From: Streptococcus sp. DTU_2020_1001019_1_SI_AUS_MUR_006
GTDB taxonomy: Bacteria; Bacillota; Bacilli; Lactobacillales; Streptococcaceae
Assembly: GCF_032340315.1 (NCBI RefSeq)
Contig: NZ_CP135436.1
Location: forward strand, 1,013,501-1,077,500
Direction: 5' to 3'
DNA: 64,000 nucleotides
The translations under genes were made by a program, and so were the position numbers. The notes beneath the pieces are model-generated. The model worked only from the letters and a program-made list of their open reading frames with translations, did not search any database and was not told the DNA's origin. Below, in pieces: positions 1 through 9,071 of this stretch (within the stretch, counting starts at the first letter, position 1; each line of letters begins with the position of its first letter).

Positions 1-76
1 AGGAACTTACGTAACAAGCTTGACAATCACAACTACTCAAGGTGTTGGTATCAAGGTTGACGTTAACTCACTTTAA
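1..76 (+). CDS. rplA: 50S ribosomal protein L1, C-terminal end (partial)
   Basis: An open frame enters from the left edge and stops at TAA 74-76. It gives 24 complete residues, starting G-T-Y-V-T-S-L-T and ending V-D-V-N-S-L. This matches the conserved last strand of bacterial ribosomal protein L1 (pattern G-x-Y-hydrophobic-x-x-hydrophobic, T-T-x-G-x-G-hydrophobic-x-V-D). L1 forms the stalk of the large ribosomal subunit and can repress its own operon. Only the tail is visible, so the call rests on a short match. The terminator at 96-129 directly after the stop supports this being the last gene of its transcript. Confidence 0.8.
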   Translation, partial: GTYVTSLTITTTQGVGIKVDVNSL

Positions 77-95
77 TTAGTAATGATTTAACATG

Positions 96-129
96 AAAGG
101 TTGAAGACAAGTTTGTCTCAACCTTTTTT
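96..129 (+). terminator. Rho-independent terminator after rplA
   Basis: AAAGGTTGA (96-104) pairs with TCAACCTTT (118-126). A shorter inner arm GACAA/TTGTC sits across one bulged A, and a T-run closes the structure. It ends the rplA transcript and separates it from the ilv operon. Confidence 0.85.
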
Positions 130-195
130 CTATTCAAAAAATAAAAATACGTATAAACTTTCTAATCTATTTGATATTGTAAAGTATCTAGATAG

Positions 196-210
196 AAAAT
201 TCAGAAAATT
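196..210 (+). promoter_or_regulatory. CodY-like box upstream of ilvB
   Basis: AAAATTCAGAAAATT matches the CodY consensus AATTTTCWGAAAATT at 13 of 15 positions. It lies just upstream of the ilvB -35 element. A second, weaker match (four mismatches) at 228-242 overlaps the promoter itself. CodY is the GTP and branched-chain amino acid responsive repressor of Firmicutes, so a site at the valine/leucine/isoleucine operon makes biological sense. Binding is inferred from sequence only. Confidence 0.65.
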
Positions 211-222
211 TGCTCTTTTCTC

Positions 223-250
223 TTGAAAATTTTTGAAAAAATGGTATGAT
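223..250 (+). promoter_or_regulatory. ilvB promoter
   Basis: The -35 is TTGAAA (223-228), the spacer is 16 bp, and the -10 is TATGAT (245-250) with an extended TG at 242-243. The ilvB start codon follows 38 bp downstream, with the ribosome binding site GAAAGGGG in between. Confidence 0.75.
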
Positions 251-288
251 AGTAACAAGCTATTTTTAAGAGAAGAGAAAGGGGAACG

Positions 289-1989
289 ATGGAGAAAATC
301 ATTTTAGACTCACCTAAGTCGGGATCGGATCTTGTATTGGAAACACTTCGTGACTTAGGAATCGATACGATTTTTGGTTATCCTGGTGGAGCGGTACTTC
401 CTTTATATGATGCTATTTATAATTTTAAGGGAATCCGCCATATTCTAGGTCGCCATGAGCAGGGCTGTCTTCACGAAGCTGAAGGTTATGCTAAGTCAAC
501 AGGAAAACTGGGTGTAGCAGTCGTCACAAGCGGACCAGGAGCTACAAATGCCATTACAGGGATCGCAGATGCTATGAGCGATAGTGTTCCCCTTTTAGTC
601 TTTACTGGCCAAGTAGCACGTGCTGGAATTGGGAAAGATGCTTTTCAAGAAGCTGATATCGTTGGTATCACCATGCCAATCACTAAGTATAATTATCAGG
701 TTCGAGAAACTGCGGATATTCCACGGATTATTACAGAGGCGGTACATATTGCGACCACAGGTCGTCCGGGACCAGTCGTTATTGACCTACCAAAAGATGT
801 TTCTGCGCTCGAGACAGACTTCATTTACTCTCCAGAGATAGATTTACCAAGTTATCAGCCAACACTTGAGCCAAATGATATGCAAATCAAGAAAATCTTG
901 AAGCAATTGTCTAAGGCTAAAAAGCCAGTCTTGTTAGCTGGGGGTGGTATTAGTTACGCTGAGGCTGCAGCAGAGTTAAATGAATTTGCAGAGCGTTATC
1001 AAATTCCTGTTGTTACCAGTCTTTTGGGACAGGGAACAATCGCAACTAGCCATCCACTGTTTTTGGGAATGGGTGGAATGCACGGTTCCTTTGCGGCTAA
1101 TATTGCCATGACAGAAGCAGATTTTATGATTTCTATTGGTTGTCGTTTTGATGACCGTTTGACAGGAAATCCTAAGACCTTTGCTAAGAATGCTAAAGTA
1201 GCGCATATAGATATCGATCCTGCAGAAATTGGTAAGATTATCGCAGTTGATATTCCAGTTGTTGGAGATGCGAAAAAAGCTTTGCAACAGTTACTAGCTG
1301 AGCCAATCGTTCGTAACAATACTGAAAAGTGGATTGAAAAAGTTACAAAAGATAAGAATCGTGTTCGTTCATATGATAAGAAAGAACGAGTTGTACAACC
1401 CCAAGCAGTTATTGAACGTATCGGTGAGTTGACCAATGGTGACGCCATTGTCGTAACAGACGTTGGGCAACACCAAATGTGGACGGCTCAATACTATCCT
1501 TACCAGAACGAGCGTCAATTGGTAACATCAGGTGGTCTAGGAACTATGGGATTCGGAGTCCCTGCAGCTATTGGTGCTAAGATTGCCAATCCAGATAAAG
1601 AAGTTGTTCTCTTTGTCGGAGATGGTGGTTTCCAGATGACCAATCAGGAACTAGCAATCTTAAACATTTACAAGATTCCAATAAAGGTCATCATGCTAAA
1701 TAATCATTCACTTGGGATGGTCCGCCAGTGGCAAGAAGCCTTCTATGATGGTCGAACTTCAGAGTCGGTATTTGAAACCTTGCCAGACTTTCAATTGATG
1801 GCTCAAGCCTACGGGATTAAAAATTATAAGTTTGATAATCCTGAAACTCTTGAGAAGGATTTGGAAGTCATCATTGAAGATGTACCAATGTTTATTGAAG
1901 TAGACATTTCTCGTAAAGAACATGTTTTACCGATGGTACCAGCTGGTAAGAGTAATCATGAGATGTTGGGGGTGAAGTTTAATGCGTAG
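289..1989 (+). CDS. ilvB: Acetolactate synthase large (catalytic) subunit
   Basis: This is a thiamine-diphosphate enzyme that condenses two pyruvates to acetolactate, or pyruvate with 2-oxobutyrate. It is the first common step of valine, leucine and isoleucine synthesis in the cytoplasm. At 566 residues it has the normal family length. The N-terminal TPP-PYR domain carries the catalytic Glu57 in R-H-E-Q-G. The TPP/Mg motif starts at G444-D-G-G and ends at Asn471-Asn472. The ATG at 289 is preceded by a good Shine-Dalgarno sequence (GAAAGGGG). The stop overlaps the start of ilvN by 8 bp, which indicates translational coupling with the regulatory subunit. A CodY-like box and a clear promoter lie upstream. 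The catabolic AlsS type is less likely because of the ilvN-ilvC neighbours. Confidence 0.96.
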   Translation: MEKIILDSPKSGSDLVLETLRDLGIDTIFGYPGGAVLPLYDAIYNFKGIRHILGRHEQGCLHEAEGYAKSTGKLGVAVVTSGPGATNAITGIADAMSDSVPLLVFTGQVARAGIGKDAFQEADIVGITMPITKYNYQVRETADIPRIITEAVHIATTGRPGPVVIDLPKDVSALETDFIYSPEIDLPSYQPTLEPNDMQIKKILKQLSKAKKPVLLAGGGISYAEAAAELNEFAERYQIPVVTSLLGQGTIATSHPLFLGMGGMHGSFAANIAMTEADFMISIGCRFDDRLTGNPKTFAKNAKVAHIDIDPAEIGKIIAVDIPVVGDAKKALQQLLAEPIVRNNTEKWIEKVTKDKNRVRSYDKKERVVQPQAVIERIGELTNGDAIVVTDVGQHQMWTAQYYPYQNERQLVTSGGLGTMGFGVPAAIGAKIANPDKEVVLFVGDGGFQMTNQELAILNIYKIPIKVIMLNNHSLGMVRQWQEAFYDGRTSESVFETLPDFQLMAQAYGIKNYKFDNPETLEKDLEVIIEDVPMFIEVDISRKEHVLPMVPAGKSNHEMLGVKFNA

Positions 1990-2458
1990 AATGTTAACAG
2001 CCAAACTTCAAAACCGTTCAGGTGTTCTCAATCGCTTCACAGGAGTCTTATCGAGACGTCAAGTCAATATCGAAAGCATTTCTGTTGGCGCAACGGAAAA
2101 TCCTAATGTATCACGAATTACCATTATCATTGATGTTGCCTCACATGATGAAGTGGAGCAAATCATCAAACAACTTAATCGTCAGATTGATGTGATTCGC
2201 ATTCGTGATATCACGGATCAACCCCACTTAGAACGAGAAGTGATTCTTATAAAGGTTTCAGCTCCTGCTGAAAAACGTGCAGAAATTTTGGCTATTATCC
2301 AACCTTTCCGTGCAACAGTAGTCGATGTAGCTCCAAGTTCCATTACCATTCAGATGACTGGGAATGCAGAAAAGAGTGAAGCCTTAATTCGAGTGATTCG
2401 ACCATATGGTATTAAGAATATCGCTCGTACGGGTGCAACTGGATTTACCCGCGACTAA
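1982..2458 (+). CDS. ilvN: Acetolactate synthase small (regulatory) subunit
   Basis: The 158-residue regulatory subunit binds IlvB, stimulates it, and confers feedback inhibition by valine. The N-terminal ACT domain is visible (about residues 3-75), with L-T-A-K-L-Q-N-R-S-G-V-L-N-R and N-I-E-S-I-S-V-G, both typical of IlvN. The C-terminal half (about 80-158) is the usual ALS small-subunit domain. The start at 1982 lies inside the end of ilvB; a second Met at codon 4 is an alternative start. The length is normal. ilvC follows 65 bp downstream on the same strand, so the three genes probably form one transcript. The symbol ilvH is used for the same family in some genomes. Confidence 0.95.
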   Translation: MRRMLTAKLQNRSGVLNRFTGVLSRRQVNIESISVGATENPNVSRITIIIDVASHDEVEQIIKQLNRQIDVIRIRDITDQPHLEREVILIKVSAPAEKRAEILAIIQPFRATVVDVAPSSITIQMTGNAEKSEALIRVIRPYGIKNIARTGATGFTRD

Positions 2459-2493
2459 AAATCCAACCTCAATTTGTTAAACTAGCCTAATAG

Positions 2494-3546
<1,053 letters not shown>

Positions 3547-3569
3547 TTTTTAAGAATATAAACAGAAGG

Positions 3570-3598
3570 CGAGTTGGGGGGAACCTAACTCGTTTTTT
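3570..3598 (+). terminator. Rho-independent terminator after ilvC
   Basis: The arm CGAGTT (3570-3575) pairs with AACTCG (3587-3592), extended by three further pairs around a GGGAA loop, and is followed by six Ts. The site lies between ilvC and ilvA. ilvA may therefore depend on readthrough or on a weak promoter of its own. Confidence 0.8.
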
Positions 3599-3626
3599 AT
3601 CTTGAAAACTCATCTAGGAGGAGATT

Positions 3627-4877
3627 ATGCTAAGTGCAAAAGATGTGGTGAAAGCCCACAAGATTTTGAGTGGTGTAGTAGCCAATACGCCACTTGACTA
3701 CGATCATTATTTATCCGAAAAATACGGAGCGAAAATTTATCTTAAAAAGGAAAATGCTCAACGTGTCCGTTCTTTTAAAATTCGTGGGGCTTATTACGCA
3801 ATTTCCCAATTGACAAAAGAGGAGCGTGAACGTGGTGTAGTGTGTGCTTCAGCGGGCAATCACGCTCAAGGAGTTGCCTACACATGTAATGAGATGAAGA
3901 TTCCTGCAACAATCTTTATGCCAATTACGACACCTCAACAGAAAATTGGTCAGGTTCGTTTCTTTGGAGGAGATTTTGTTACGATCAAATTAGTAGGGGA
4001 TACTTTTGATGCTTCAGCCAAGGCTGCTCAAGACTTTACCGTAGCTGAAAATCGTACTTTTATTGATCCCTTTGATGATCCCTATGTTCAAGCTGGTCAG
4101 GGTACGGTAGCCTATGAAATTTTAGAAGAAGCTCGTAAAGAATCTATTGAATTTGATACTGTCTTGGTACCTGTTGGAGGCGGAGGTCTCATTTCAGGTG
4201 TTTCTACTTATATTAAAGAAACAAATCCTCAGATTGAGGTCATTGGAGTAGAGGCAGAAGGTGCTCGTTCTATGAAGGCTGCCTTTGAAGCTGGAGGACC
4301 GGTTAAACTTAAAGAAATTGATAAGTTTGCGGATGGAATTGCTGTGCAAAAGGTAGGACAGTTGACCTATGAAGCAACACGCAAACATGTAGAAACTCTT
4401 ATCGGTGTAGATGAAGGCTTGATTTCTGAGACCTTAATTGATCTTTATTCTAAACAAGGTATCGTAGCAGAACCTGCGGGTGCTGCTAGTGTTGCAGCTC
4501 TAGAAGTATTATCCGATTATATTAAAGGCAAGACTATTTGTTGTATCATTTCTGGAGGGAATAATGACATTAACCGTATGCCAGAGATGGAAGAACGTGC
4601 CTTGATTTATGATGGTATCAAGCATTACTTTGTAGTGAATTTCCCACAACGTCCGGGAGCACTTCGAGAGTTTGTAAATGATATCTTAGGACCTCATGAT
4701 GATATTACTCGTTTTGAATATATCAAACGAGCTAGCAAGGGAACTGGTCCAGTACTAATAGGGATTGCACTTGCTGATAAACATGATTATGCGGGATTGA
4801 TTCATCGAATGGAAAAATTTGACCCGTCTTATATTAACTTGAATGGGAATGAGACCCTATATAATATGCTTGTTTAA
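3627..4877 (+). CDS. ilvA: Threonine ammonia-lyase (threonine dehydratase)
   Basis: This PLP enzyme deaminates threonine to 2-oxobutyrate, the isoleucine-specific precursor used by IlvBN. Lys51 in R-S-F-K-I-R-G-A is the Schiff-base lysine. The phosphate-binding glycine loop is V-P-V-G-G-G-G-L at about 181-188. The region beyond residue 330 is a single ACT-like regulatory domain (P-Q-R-P-G-A-L-R-E-F), giving the 416-residue short biosynthetic form typical of Gram-positives rather than the 514-residue E. coli form. The ribosome binding site AGGAGGAG is excellent. The gene follows ilvC by 80 bp. To my knowledge, small ORFs lie between ilvC and ilvA in pneumococcus; none is seen here. Confidence 0.95.
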   Translation: MLSAKDVVKAHKILSGVVANTPLDYDHYLSEKYGAKIYLKKENAQRVRSFKIRGAYYAISQLTKEERERGVVCASAGNHAQGVAYTCNEMKIPATIFMPITTPQQKIGQVRFFGGDFVTIKLVGDTFDASAKAAQDFTVAENRTFIDPFDDPYVQAGQGTVAYEILEEARKESIEFDTVLVPVGGGGLISGVSTYIKETNPQIEVIGVEAEGARSMKAAFEAGGPVKLKEIDKFADGIAVQKVGQLTYEATRKHVETLIGVDEGLISETLIDLYSKQGIVAEPAGAASVAALEVLSDYIKGKTICCIISGGNNDINRMPEMEERALIYDGIKHYFVVNFPQRPGALREFVNDILGPHDDITRFEYIKRASKGTGPVLIGIALADKHDYAGLIHRMEKFDPSYINLNGNETLYNMLV

Positions 4878-4904
4878 TATGCTATGAAATTTTTATCATA
4901 TTAT

Positions 4905-4933
4905 TTGCCTAACCTATTTACGAGTGCTATAAT
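4905..4933 (+). promoter_or_regulatory. Promoter of the SPFH-domain gene
   Basis: The -35 is TTGCCT (4905-4910), the spacer is 17 bp, and the -10 is a consensus TATAAT (4928-4933) with extended TG at 4925-4926. It lies 26 bp before the ATG at 4960. Confidence 0.8.
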
Positions 4934-4959
4934 GTAAGTGAAGAAAGGGGGAGATTCCC

Positions 4960-5856
4960 ATGGTTTTAAAAGTTATACTTGTTCTAATTATTCTAATGCT
5001 TATTGTAGGAGCTATATTAATGAGCTCAATCTATGTTGTTCGCCAACAATCAGTAGCTATCATTGAACGATTTGGTAAGTATCAAAAATTGAGCAATAGT
5101 GGTATTCACCTAAGAGCACCATTTGGGATTGATAAAATTGCAGCTCGTGTACAACTGCGTCTCTTGCAAAGTGAGATCGTTGTGGAAACCAAGACTCAAG
5201 ATAACGTATTTGTGACGATGAATGTTGCGACACAGTACCGAGTAAATGAACAAAATGTTACAGATGCTTACTATAAACTAATGAGACCTGAGGCTCAAAT
5301 CAAATCTTATATTGAAGACGCATTGCGCTCATCAGTTCCTAAGTTAACTTTGGATGAATTGTTTGAGAAAAAGGATGAAATTGCATTAGAAGTTCAAAAA
5401 CAAGTAGCGGAAGAAATGTCAACGTATGGGTACATTATCGTCAAAACGCTCATTACCAAAGTAGAGCCGGATGCGGAAGTCAAGCAATCAATGAATGAAA
5501 TCAATGCTGCTCAACGTAAGAGAGTAGCAGCACAAGAATTGGCCGAAGCAGATAAAATTAAGATCGTAACAGCGGCCGAAGCAGAGGCAGAAAAGGATCG
5601 CCTACATGGTGTGGGGATCGCAGAGCAACGAAAAGCAATTGTTGATGGACTTGCTGATTCTATTAAAGAGTTAAAAGGAGCCAATGTTGAATTAACTGAA
5701 GAGCAAATCATGTCAATCTTGTTAACTAACCAGTATTTAGATACATTGAATAATTTTGCAGAAAAACAAGGTAATAATACAATTTTCTTACCAGCAAATC
5801 CTAACGGAGTTGAAGATATACGAACCCATATATTATCGGCTTTAAAAGCCAAGTAA
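4960..5856 (+). CDS. SPFH/Band 7 (stomatin-like) membrane protein
   Basis: This is a 298-residue stomatin/prohibitin-type protein. Residues 5-27 form one N-terminal membrane anchor. The Band 7 domain follows from about residue 28 (V-R-Q-Q-S-V-A-I-I-E-R-F-G-K-Y). An Ala/Glu/Lys-rich helix at about 185-225 is expected to drive oligomerisation. Family members assemble ring scaffolds in the membrane and often modulate membrane proteases or lipid domains, but the exact role in streptococci is not known to me. The gene has its own strong promoter and no operon partner. The ribosome binding site AAGGGGGAG lies about 9 bp before the ATG. HflC and QmcA/YbbK are related families; no NfeD-like partner lies beside it. 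Confidence 0.85.
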   Translation: MVLKVILVLIILMLIVGAILMSSIYVVRQQSVAIIERFGKYQKLSNSGIHLRAPFGIDKIAARVQLRLLQSEIVVETKTQDNVFVTMNVATQYRVNEQNVTDAYYKLMRPEAQIKSYIEDALRSSVPKLTLDELFEKKDEIALEVQKQVAEEMSTYGYIIVKTLITKVEPDAEVKQSMNEINAAQRKRVAAQELAEADKIKIVTAAEAEAEKDRLHGVGIAEQRKAIVDGLADSIKELKGANVELTEEQIMSILLTNQYLDTLNNFAEKQGNNTIFLPANPNGVEDIRTHILSALKAK

Positions 5857-5899
5857 ACTAAATCTTAACGTCTTATTTGATTGGATATATGTTTTTTTA

Positions 5900-5928
5900 T
5901 TGACAAATGCCATAAAAACGTATACAAT
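5900..5928 (+). promoter_or_regulatory. Strong promoter of the small HTH-like gene
   Basis: The -35 is a perfect TTGACA (5900-5905), the spacer is 17 bp, and the -10 is TACAAT (5923-5928). The ATG follows 33 bp downstream after AGGAG. Confidence 0.8.
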
Positions 5929-5961
5929 TAAATATCGTAAAGAATAAAATAGGAGAAAAAC

Positions 5962-6177
5962 ATGGCTAAGACTAACTTTGAAAAAGTAGAATCAGTTGTT
6001 AGCTGGGTTCGTGATAAGAAGATCACTGGTTATCGTATTTCTAAAGAAACGAATGCACGTGAAATGTCTATCATTGCTCTAGCTCAAGGACGTGCAAAAG
6101 TTAAAAATATTTCCTTTGAAACAGCCCTTGGATTAATTGATTTCTATGAAAAAAATCATGAAAAATTTGAAGATTAA
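5962..6177 (+). CDS. Small helix-turn-helix-like protein, function unknown
   Basis: This is a 71-residue basic protein that I cannot name. The stretch G-Y-R-I-S-K-E-T-N, then R-E-M-S-I-I-A-L-A-Q-G-R-A, then F-E-T-A-L-G-L-I-D-F-Y-E, follows the spacing of small Cro/XRE-type DNA-binding domains. In those proteins a scaffold helix, a turn, a recognition helix and a closing helix occur in that order. The usual S-x-x-T-I-S recognition core is weakly conserved, so DNA binding is an inference. The gene stands alone, with a near-consensus promoter, a clear AGGAG site and its own terminator. It looks like a deliberately expressed single gene rather than a remnant. Confidence 0.75.
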   Translation: MAKTNFEKVESVVSWVRDKKITGYRISKETNAREMSIIALAQGRAKVKNISFETALGLIDFYEKNHEKFED

Positions 6178-6188
6178 TCTTTGGATAC

Positions 6189-6218
6189 AAGCAGACTCTA
6201 ATTAGGGTCTGCTTTTAT
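6189..6218 (+). terminator. Rho-independent terminator after the small HTH-like gene
   Basis: AAGCAGAC (6189-6196) pairs with GTCTGCTT (6207-6214), with a short A/T-rich loop and a downstream T-rich tail. Confidence 0.85.
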
Positions 6219-6510
6219 TTATGGAACGGCGAAATAGTTATGCTATGACCTGCTCAACAAATCTATTTGTTAGGATGAGCTAGGTTGACAGGGAGCTGAG
6301 TGATCTCATACTCTTCGAAAATCAAATTCAAACCACGTCAGCTTCGCCTTGCCGTACTCAAGTACAGCCTGCGGCTCGCTTCCTAGTTTGCTCTTTGATT
6401 TTCATTGAGTATCACTCATGAAAATCAAATAAAAGATTAGGAATATAGCTATAAGCAATACTTGCTCAGGAAACAGAAGAAGGGATAAAGCTGATTTTTA
6501 AAGTATATAA
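6219..6510. other. Intergenic region around the BOX element
   Basis: Between the terminator of the HTH-like gene and the terminator of the glnQ operon I see no credible gene. The only recognisable structure is the BOX at 6308-6412. The flanks (6219-6307 and 6413-6510) show no clear promoter or conserved RNA motif. Confidence 0.6.
6308..6412 (-). repeat. BOX element, A-C form (no boxB)
   Basis: Read on the minus strand, the 105-bp sequence starts ATACTCAATGAAAATCAAAG (boxA) and runs straight into boxC, ending ATTTTCGAAGAGTAT. The ends are imperfect inverted repeats, as in pneumococcal BOX elements. The 45-bp boxB module found twice in the copy at 38306 is missing. BOX elements are non-coding mobile repeats of mitis-group streptococci that can alter expression of neighbouring genes. 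Confidence 0.85.
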
Positions 6511-6545
6511 AAAGAGGTCGGGATAAAAAACTCCGACCTTGATTT
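6511..6545 (-). terminator. Terminator of the glnQ transporter operon (bidirectional shape)
   Basis: AGGTCGG (6515-6521) pairs with CCGACCT (6533-6539). On the minus strand the hairpin is followed by a run of Ts (plus-strand AAAAAG at 6510-6514), and the plus strand also has a T-rich tail. It lies about 90 bp after the glnQ stop. Confidence 0.7.
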
Positions 6546-6635
6546 TTATGTTTATGAGCCTTTGACTCAATGTTGATTGGGGATTGAAAAGGAATATAAC
6601 TCTTGGTTTAAGAGGTTTTTCCAACCGCTTTTGTC

Positions 6636-7376
6636 TTATCCCAAATAGCGTTGTAAAAATTCTCTTGTACGTTCCTCTTTAGGATTTGTAAATAAATCTT
6701 CAGGTTTGCCTTCTTCTGCAATAACACCTTTGTCCATAAAGATGACACGGTGTGATACGTCACGAGCAAATTCCATTTCGTGGGTTACAACGATCATTGT
6801 CAAGCCTTCTTGAGCTAGTTCTTGCATGATTTTTAGAACTTCACCGACCATTTCAGGGTCAAGGGCTGAAGTAGGCTCGTCAAAGAGAATGGCATCAGGA
6901 TTCATAGAAAGCGCGCGAGCAATGGCTACACGTTGCTTTTGACCACCAGAAAGTTGTTTTGGTTTAGCTTGCCAGTAGCGCTCTCCCATTCCAACTTTTT
7001 CAAGGTTTTCTTTAGCAATTTTCTCTGCTTCTGATCGTTCACGTTTGAGAACGGTTGTCTGTGCAACAATTGTATTTTCAAGAACGTTGAGATTTTCAAA
7101 GAGGTTAAAGGATTGGAAAACCATGCCTAGTTTTTCACGATAGTGAGTGAGGTTATACCCTTTTTCAAGTACGTTTTCACCGTGATAAAGGATTTCACCT
7201 TCAGTTGGTGTTTCGAGAAGGTTGATAGAACGTAGGAAGGTTGATTTACCACTACCGGAACTACCGATGATAGAAATCACTTCTCCTTTATGAATAGTGA
7301 GAGAGATGTCTTTTAGGACCTCGTTTTGCCCGTAGGATTTTTTGAGGTGTTTGATTTCAAGGATTGGTTGACTCAT
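6636..7376 (-). CDS. glnQ: Polar amino acid ABC transporter, ATP-binding protein
   Basis: This cytoplasmic ATPase powers amino acid import. At 246 residues it is typical of the GlnQ/HisP class. Walker A is G38-S-S-G-S-G-K-S, the signature is L-S-G-G-Q at 142-146, and Walker B is L-F-D-E-P with Asp166 and Glu167. The H-loop follows in V-V-T-H-E-M. The start codon overlaps the stop of the upstream permease gene by one base (TAATG), so the two are translationally coupled. Its partner, directly upstream on the same strand, is a fused substrate-binding protein and permease. The family carries glutamine, glutamate, arginine or similar amino acids; the sequence does not settle which one. Confidence 0.9.
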   Translation of the reverse strand: MSQPILEIKHLKKSYGQNEVLKDISLTIHKGEVISIIGSSGSGKSTFLRSINLLETPTEGEILYHGENVLEKGYNLTHYREKLGMVFQSFNLFENLNVLENTIVAQTTVLKRERSEAEKIAKENLEKVGMGERYWQAKPKQLSGGQKQRVAIARALSMNPDAILFDEPTSALDPEMVGEVLKIMQELAQEGLTMIVVTHEMEFARDVSHRVIFMDKGVIAEEGKPEDLFTNPKEERTREFLQRYLG

Positions 7377-8941
7377 TATTTCAAATCCTCCGTTTGCATT
7401 TGGTTAGCACCTGTCGTGTAGGTATCCATATCCATACGTTTTTCGATGAAGCGTAGGATACGCGTTACTGTGAAGGTGAGGATAAAGTAGATAACTGCGA
7501 TGATGGTAAAGGTTTGGAAGTACTGGTAGGTTTGTGTTGCCACCGTGTTTCCTGAGAAGTAAAGTTCTACAACAGAGATAACGTTCAATACAGAAGTATC
7601 CTTGATGTTGATGACGAACTCATTACCAGTCGCTGGTAGAATATTTCGAACAACTTGAGGCAAAACAATCTTACGCATGGTCTGGTTATGAGTCATACCA
7701 AGTGCAGTTGCTGCTTCAAATTGTCCCTTATCAACAGCTAGGATACCACCACGGACGATTTCTGTCATGTAGGCACCAGTGTTGATCGAAACGATAAAGA
7801 TAGCAGCTAGCGTACGGTCTAGATTGATCCCGAAAGCTTGAGCAGTTCCATAATAGATAACCATAGATTGTACAATCATAGGTGTTCCACGGAAAATTTC
7901 GATGTAGATATTGAGAATCCAACCGAATAGTTTTTGAATACTAAAGATAAATTGGTTTTCAGATAGAGGTGCTGTACGGAAGACACCGATAGCAAGACCG
8001 ATAGCGAGACCAACTATGGTACCGATAATTGAAATGAGAAGGGTAATACCAGCACCACGCAAGAGTTGTTGCCAGTTTTCAGTCAGAATTTTAGCGACTT
8101 GGCCAAAGAAATTACTGTTGCTTTCTTCTGTCGTTGTTGATTCTGCTGGTTGTTCTTTGATCATACGATCCATGAGCGCAACTTGTTCATCTTTAGAAAT
8201 GGTTTCAATACTGGCGTTGATTTGGCTAATACGGTCATCATTTTTACGAAGTCCAATAGCGATAGATGTATCTTCTTCACCAGTTTTAAAACCAGGTTCA
8301 GGCTGAATCATTTTGAACTTAGCGTTTGCTGATTCGGCAGTTAGGGCTTCAGGACGTTCAGAAACGTAGGCATCAATGACACCAGCTTCAAGAGCTTGAC
8401 GCATTTGGGCGAAATCTCCCATGGCAGTTTCCTTCTGAGCGCCTGAGATTTGTGAAATCAAATCATAAAGGTAAACACCTTGTTGAGAAGTGATTTTTGC
8501 TCCGCTAAAGTCATCTAATGATTTGGCGTTAGCATAGGCAGAATCCTTTTTGACCAAAAGTACTGGTTCGCTAGTATAGTAGCTGCTTGAAAATGCAATT
8601 TCTTGTTTGCGTTCAGCAGTTGGGCTCATACCTGCAATGATCATATCAATCTTACCAGAAGTAAGGGCTGGAACAAGTCCTTCCCACTTGGTTTTAACAA
8701 CCAAAGGCTCTTTGCCTAGGTCCTTAGCAATCTTTTTAGCTATTTGGACGTCGTAACCATTAGCATATTGGTTGGTTCCATCGATTTTGACAGCGCCGTT
8801 ACTGTCGTCATCTTGAGTCCAGTTAAAGGGTGCGTAGGCTGCCTCCATACCGATGCGTAAATATTCATCGGCTTGGACCTGGCTAACTAGTCCTAAAGTA
8901 AGGGCCAGGCTAGCAAGGATAGTTAAGCATAATTTTTTCAT
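7376..8941 (-). CDS. Amino acid ABC transporter, fused substrate-binding protein and permease
   Basis: This is a 521-residue fusion. It has a signal peptide (about 1-24, ending Q-V-Q-A), then a solute-binding domain (about 25-265; note [12 protein letters not shown]), then a HisM/GlnP-type permease from about 290. The permease carries the cytoplasmic coupling loop E-A-A-T-A-L-G-M, which docks to the ATPase. Such fusions tether the receptor to the channel. The open frame continues 39 codons further upstream, but the correct start is the ATG at 8941. It is preceded by AGGAG, begins a proper signal peptide, and lies downstream of the promoter at 8979-9007. The ATPase gene follows with a 1-base overlap. 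The substrate is likely glutamine or another polar amino acid. Confidence 0.9.
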   Translation of the reverse strand: MKKLCLTILASLALTLGLVSQVQADEYLRIGMEAAYAPFNWTQDDDSNGAVKIDGTNQYANGYDVQIAKKIAKDLGKEPLVVKTKWEGLVPALTSGKIDMIIAGMSPTAERKQEIAFSSSYYTSEPVLLVKKDSAYANAKSLDDFSGAKITSQQGVYLYDLISQISGAQKETAMGDFAQMRQALEAGVIDAYVSERPEALTAESANAKFKMIQPEPGFKTGEEDTSIAIGLRKNDDRISQINASIETISKDEQVALMDRMIKEQPAESTTTEESNSNFFGQVAKILTENWQQLLRGAGITLLISIIGTIVGLAIGLAIGVFRTAPLSENQFIFSIQKLFGWILNIYIEIFRGTPMIVQSMVIYYGTAQAFGINLDRTLAAIFIVSINTGAYMTEIVRGGILAVDKGQFEAATALGMTHNQTMRKIVLPQVVRNILPATGNEFVINIKDTSVLNVISVVELYFSGNTVATQTYQYFQTFTIIAVIYFILTFTVTRILRFIEKRMDMDTYTTGANQMQTEDLK

Positions 8942-8978
8942 GTTTTCTCCTATTTCTAGTCTAAAATTGCTTCTCTCT

Positions 8979-9007
8979 ATTGTATCGAAAATTAGCAAGT
9001 TTTTCAA
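8979..9007 (-). promoter_or_regulatory. Promoter of the amino acid transporter operon
   Basis: On the minus strand the -35 is TTGAAA (9007-9002), the spacer is 17 bp, and the -10 is TACAAT (8984-8979). It lies 37 bp before the chosen ATG at 8941. This placement argues against the longer open frame that would start at 9058. Confidence 0.75.
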
Positions 9008-9035
9008 TCCTAGTAAACCCTTACTTGGAAAAAAA

Positions 9036-9044
9036 TGATATAAT
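9036..9044 (+). promoter_or_regulatory. Extended -10 promoter of the DUF2207 gene
   Basis: TGATATAAT gives a consensus -10 (9039-9044) with the extended TG. No good -35 is seen at the usual distance. It is divergent from the transporter promoter in the same 130-bp gap. Confidence 0.6.
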
Positions 9045-9071
9045 GAGAAAAAGGTCAAAAGAGGCTATATT

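Noticed and set aside
8979..8998. A CodY box at the amino acid transporter promoter (AATTTTCGATACAAT)
   Set aside because: Five mismatches to the consensus, including most of the right half.
8942..9058. A longer N-terminus for the transporter receptor-permease
   Set aside because: It would bury the promoter at 8979-9007, remove the signal peptide from the N-terminus and lacks a ribosome binding site.
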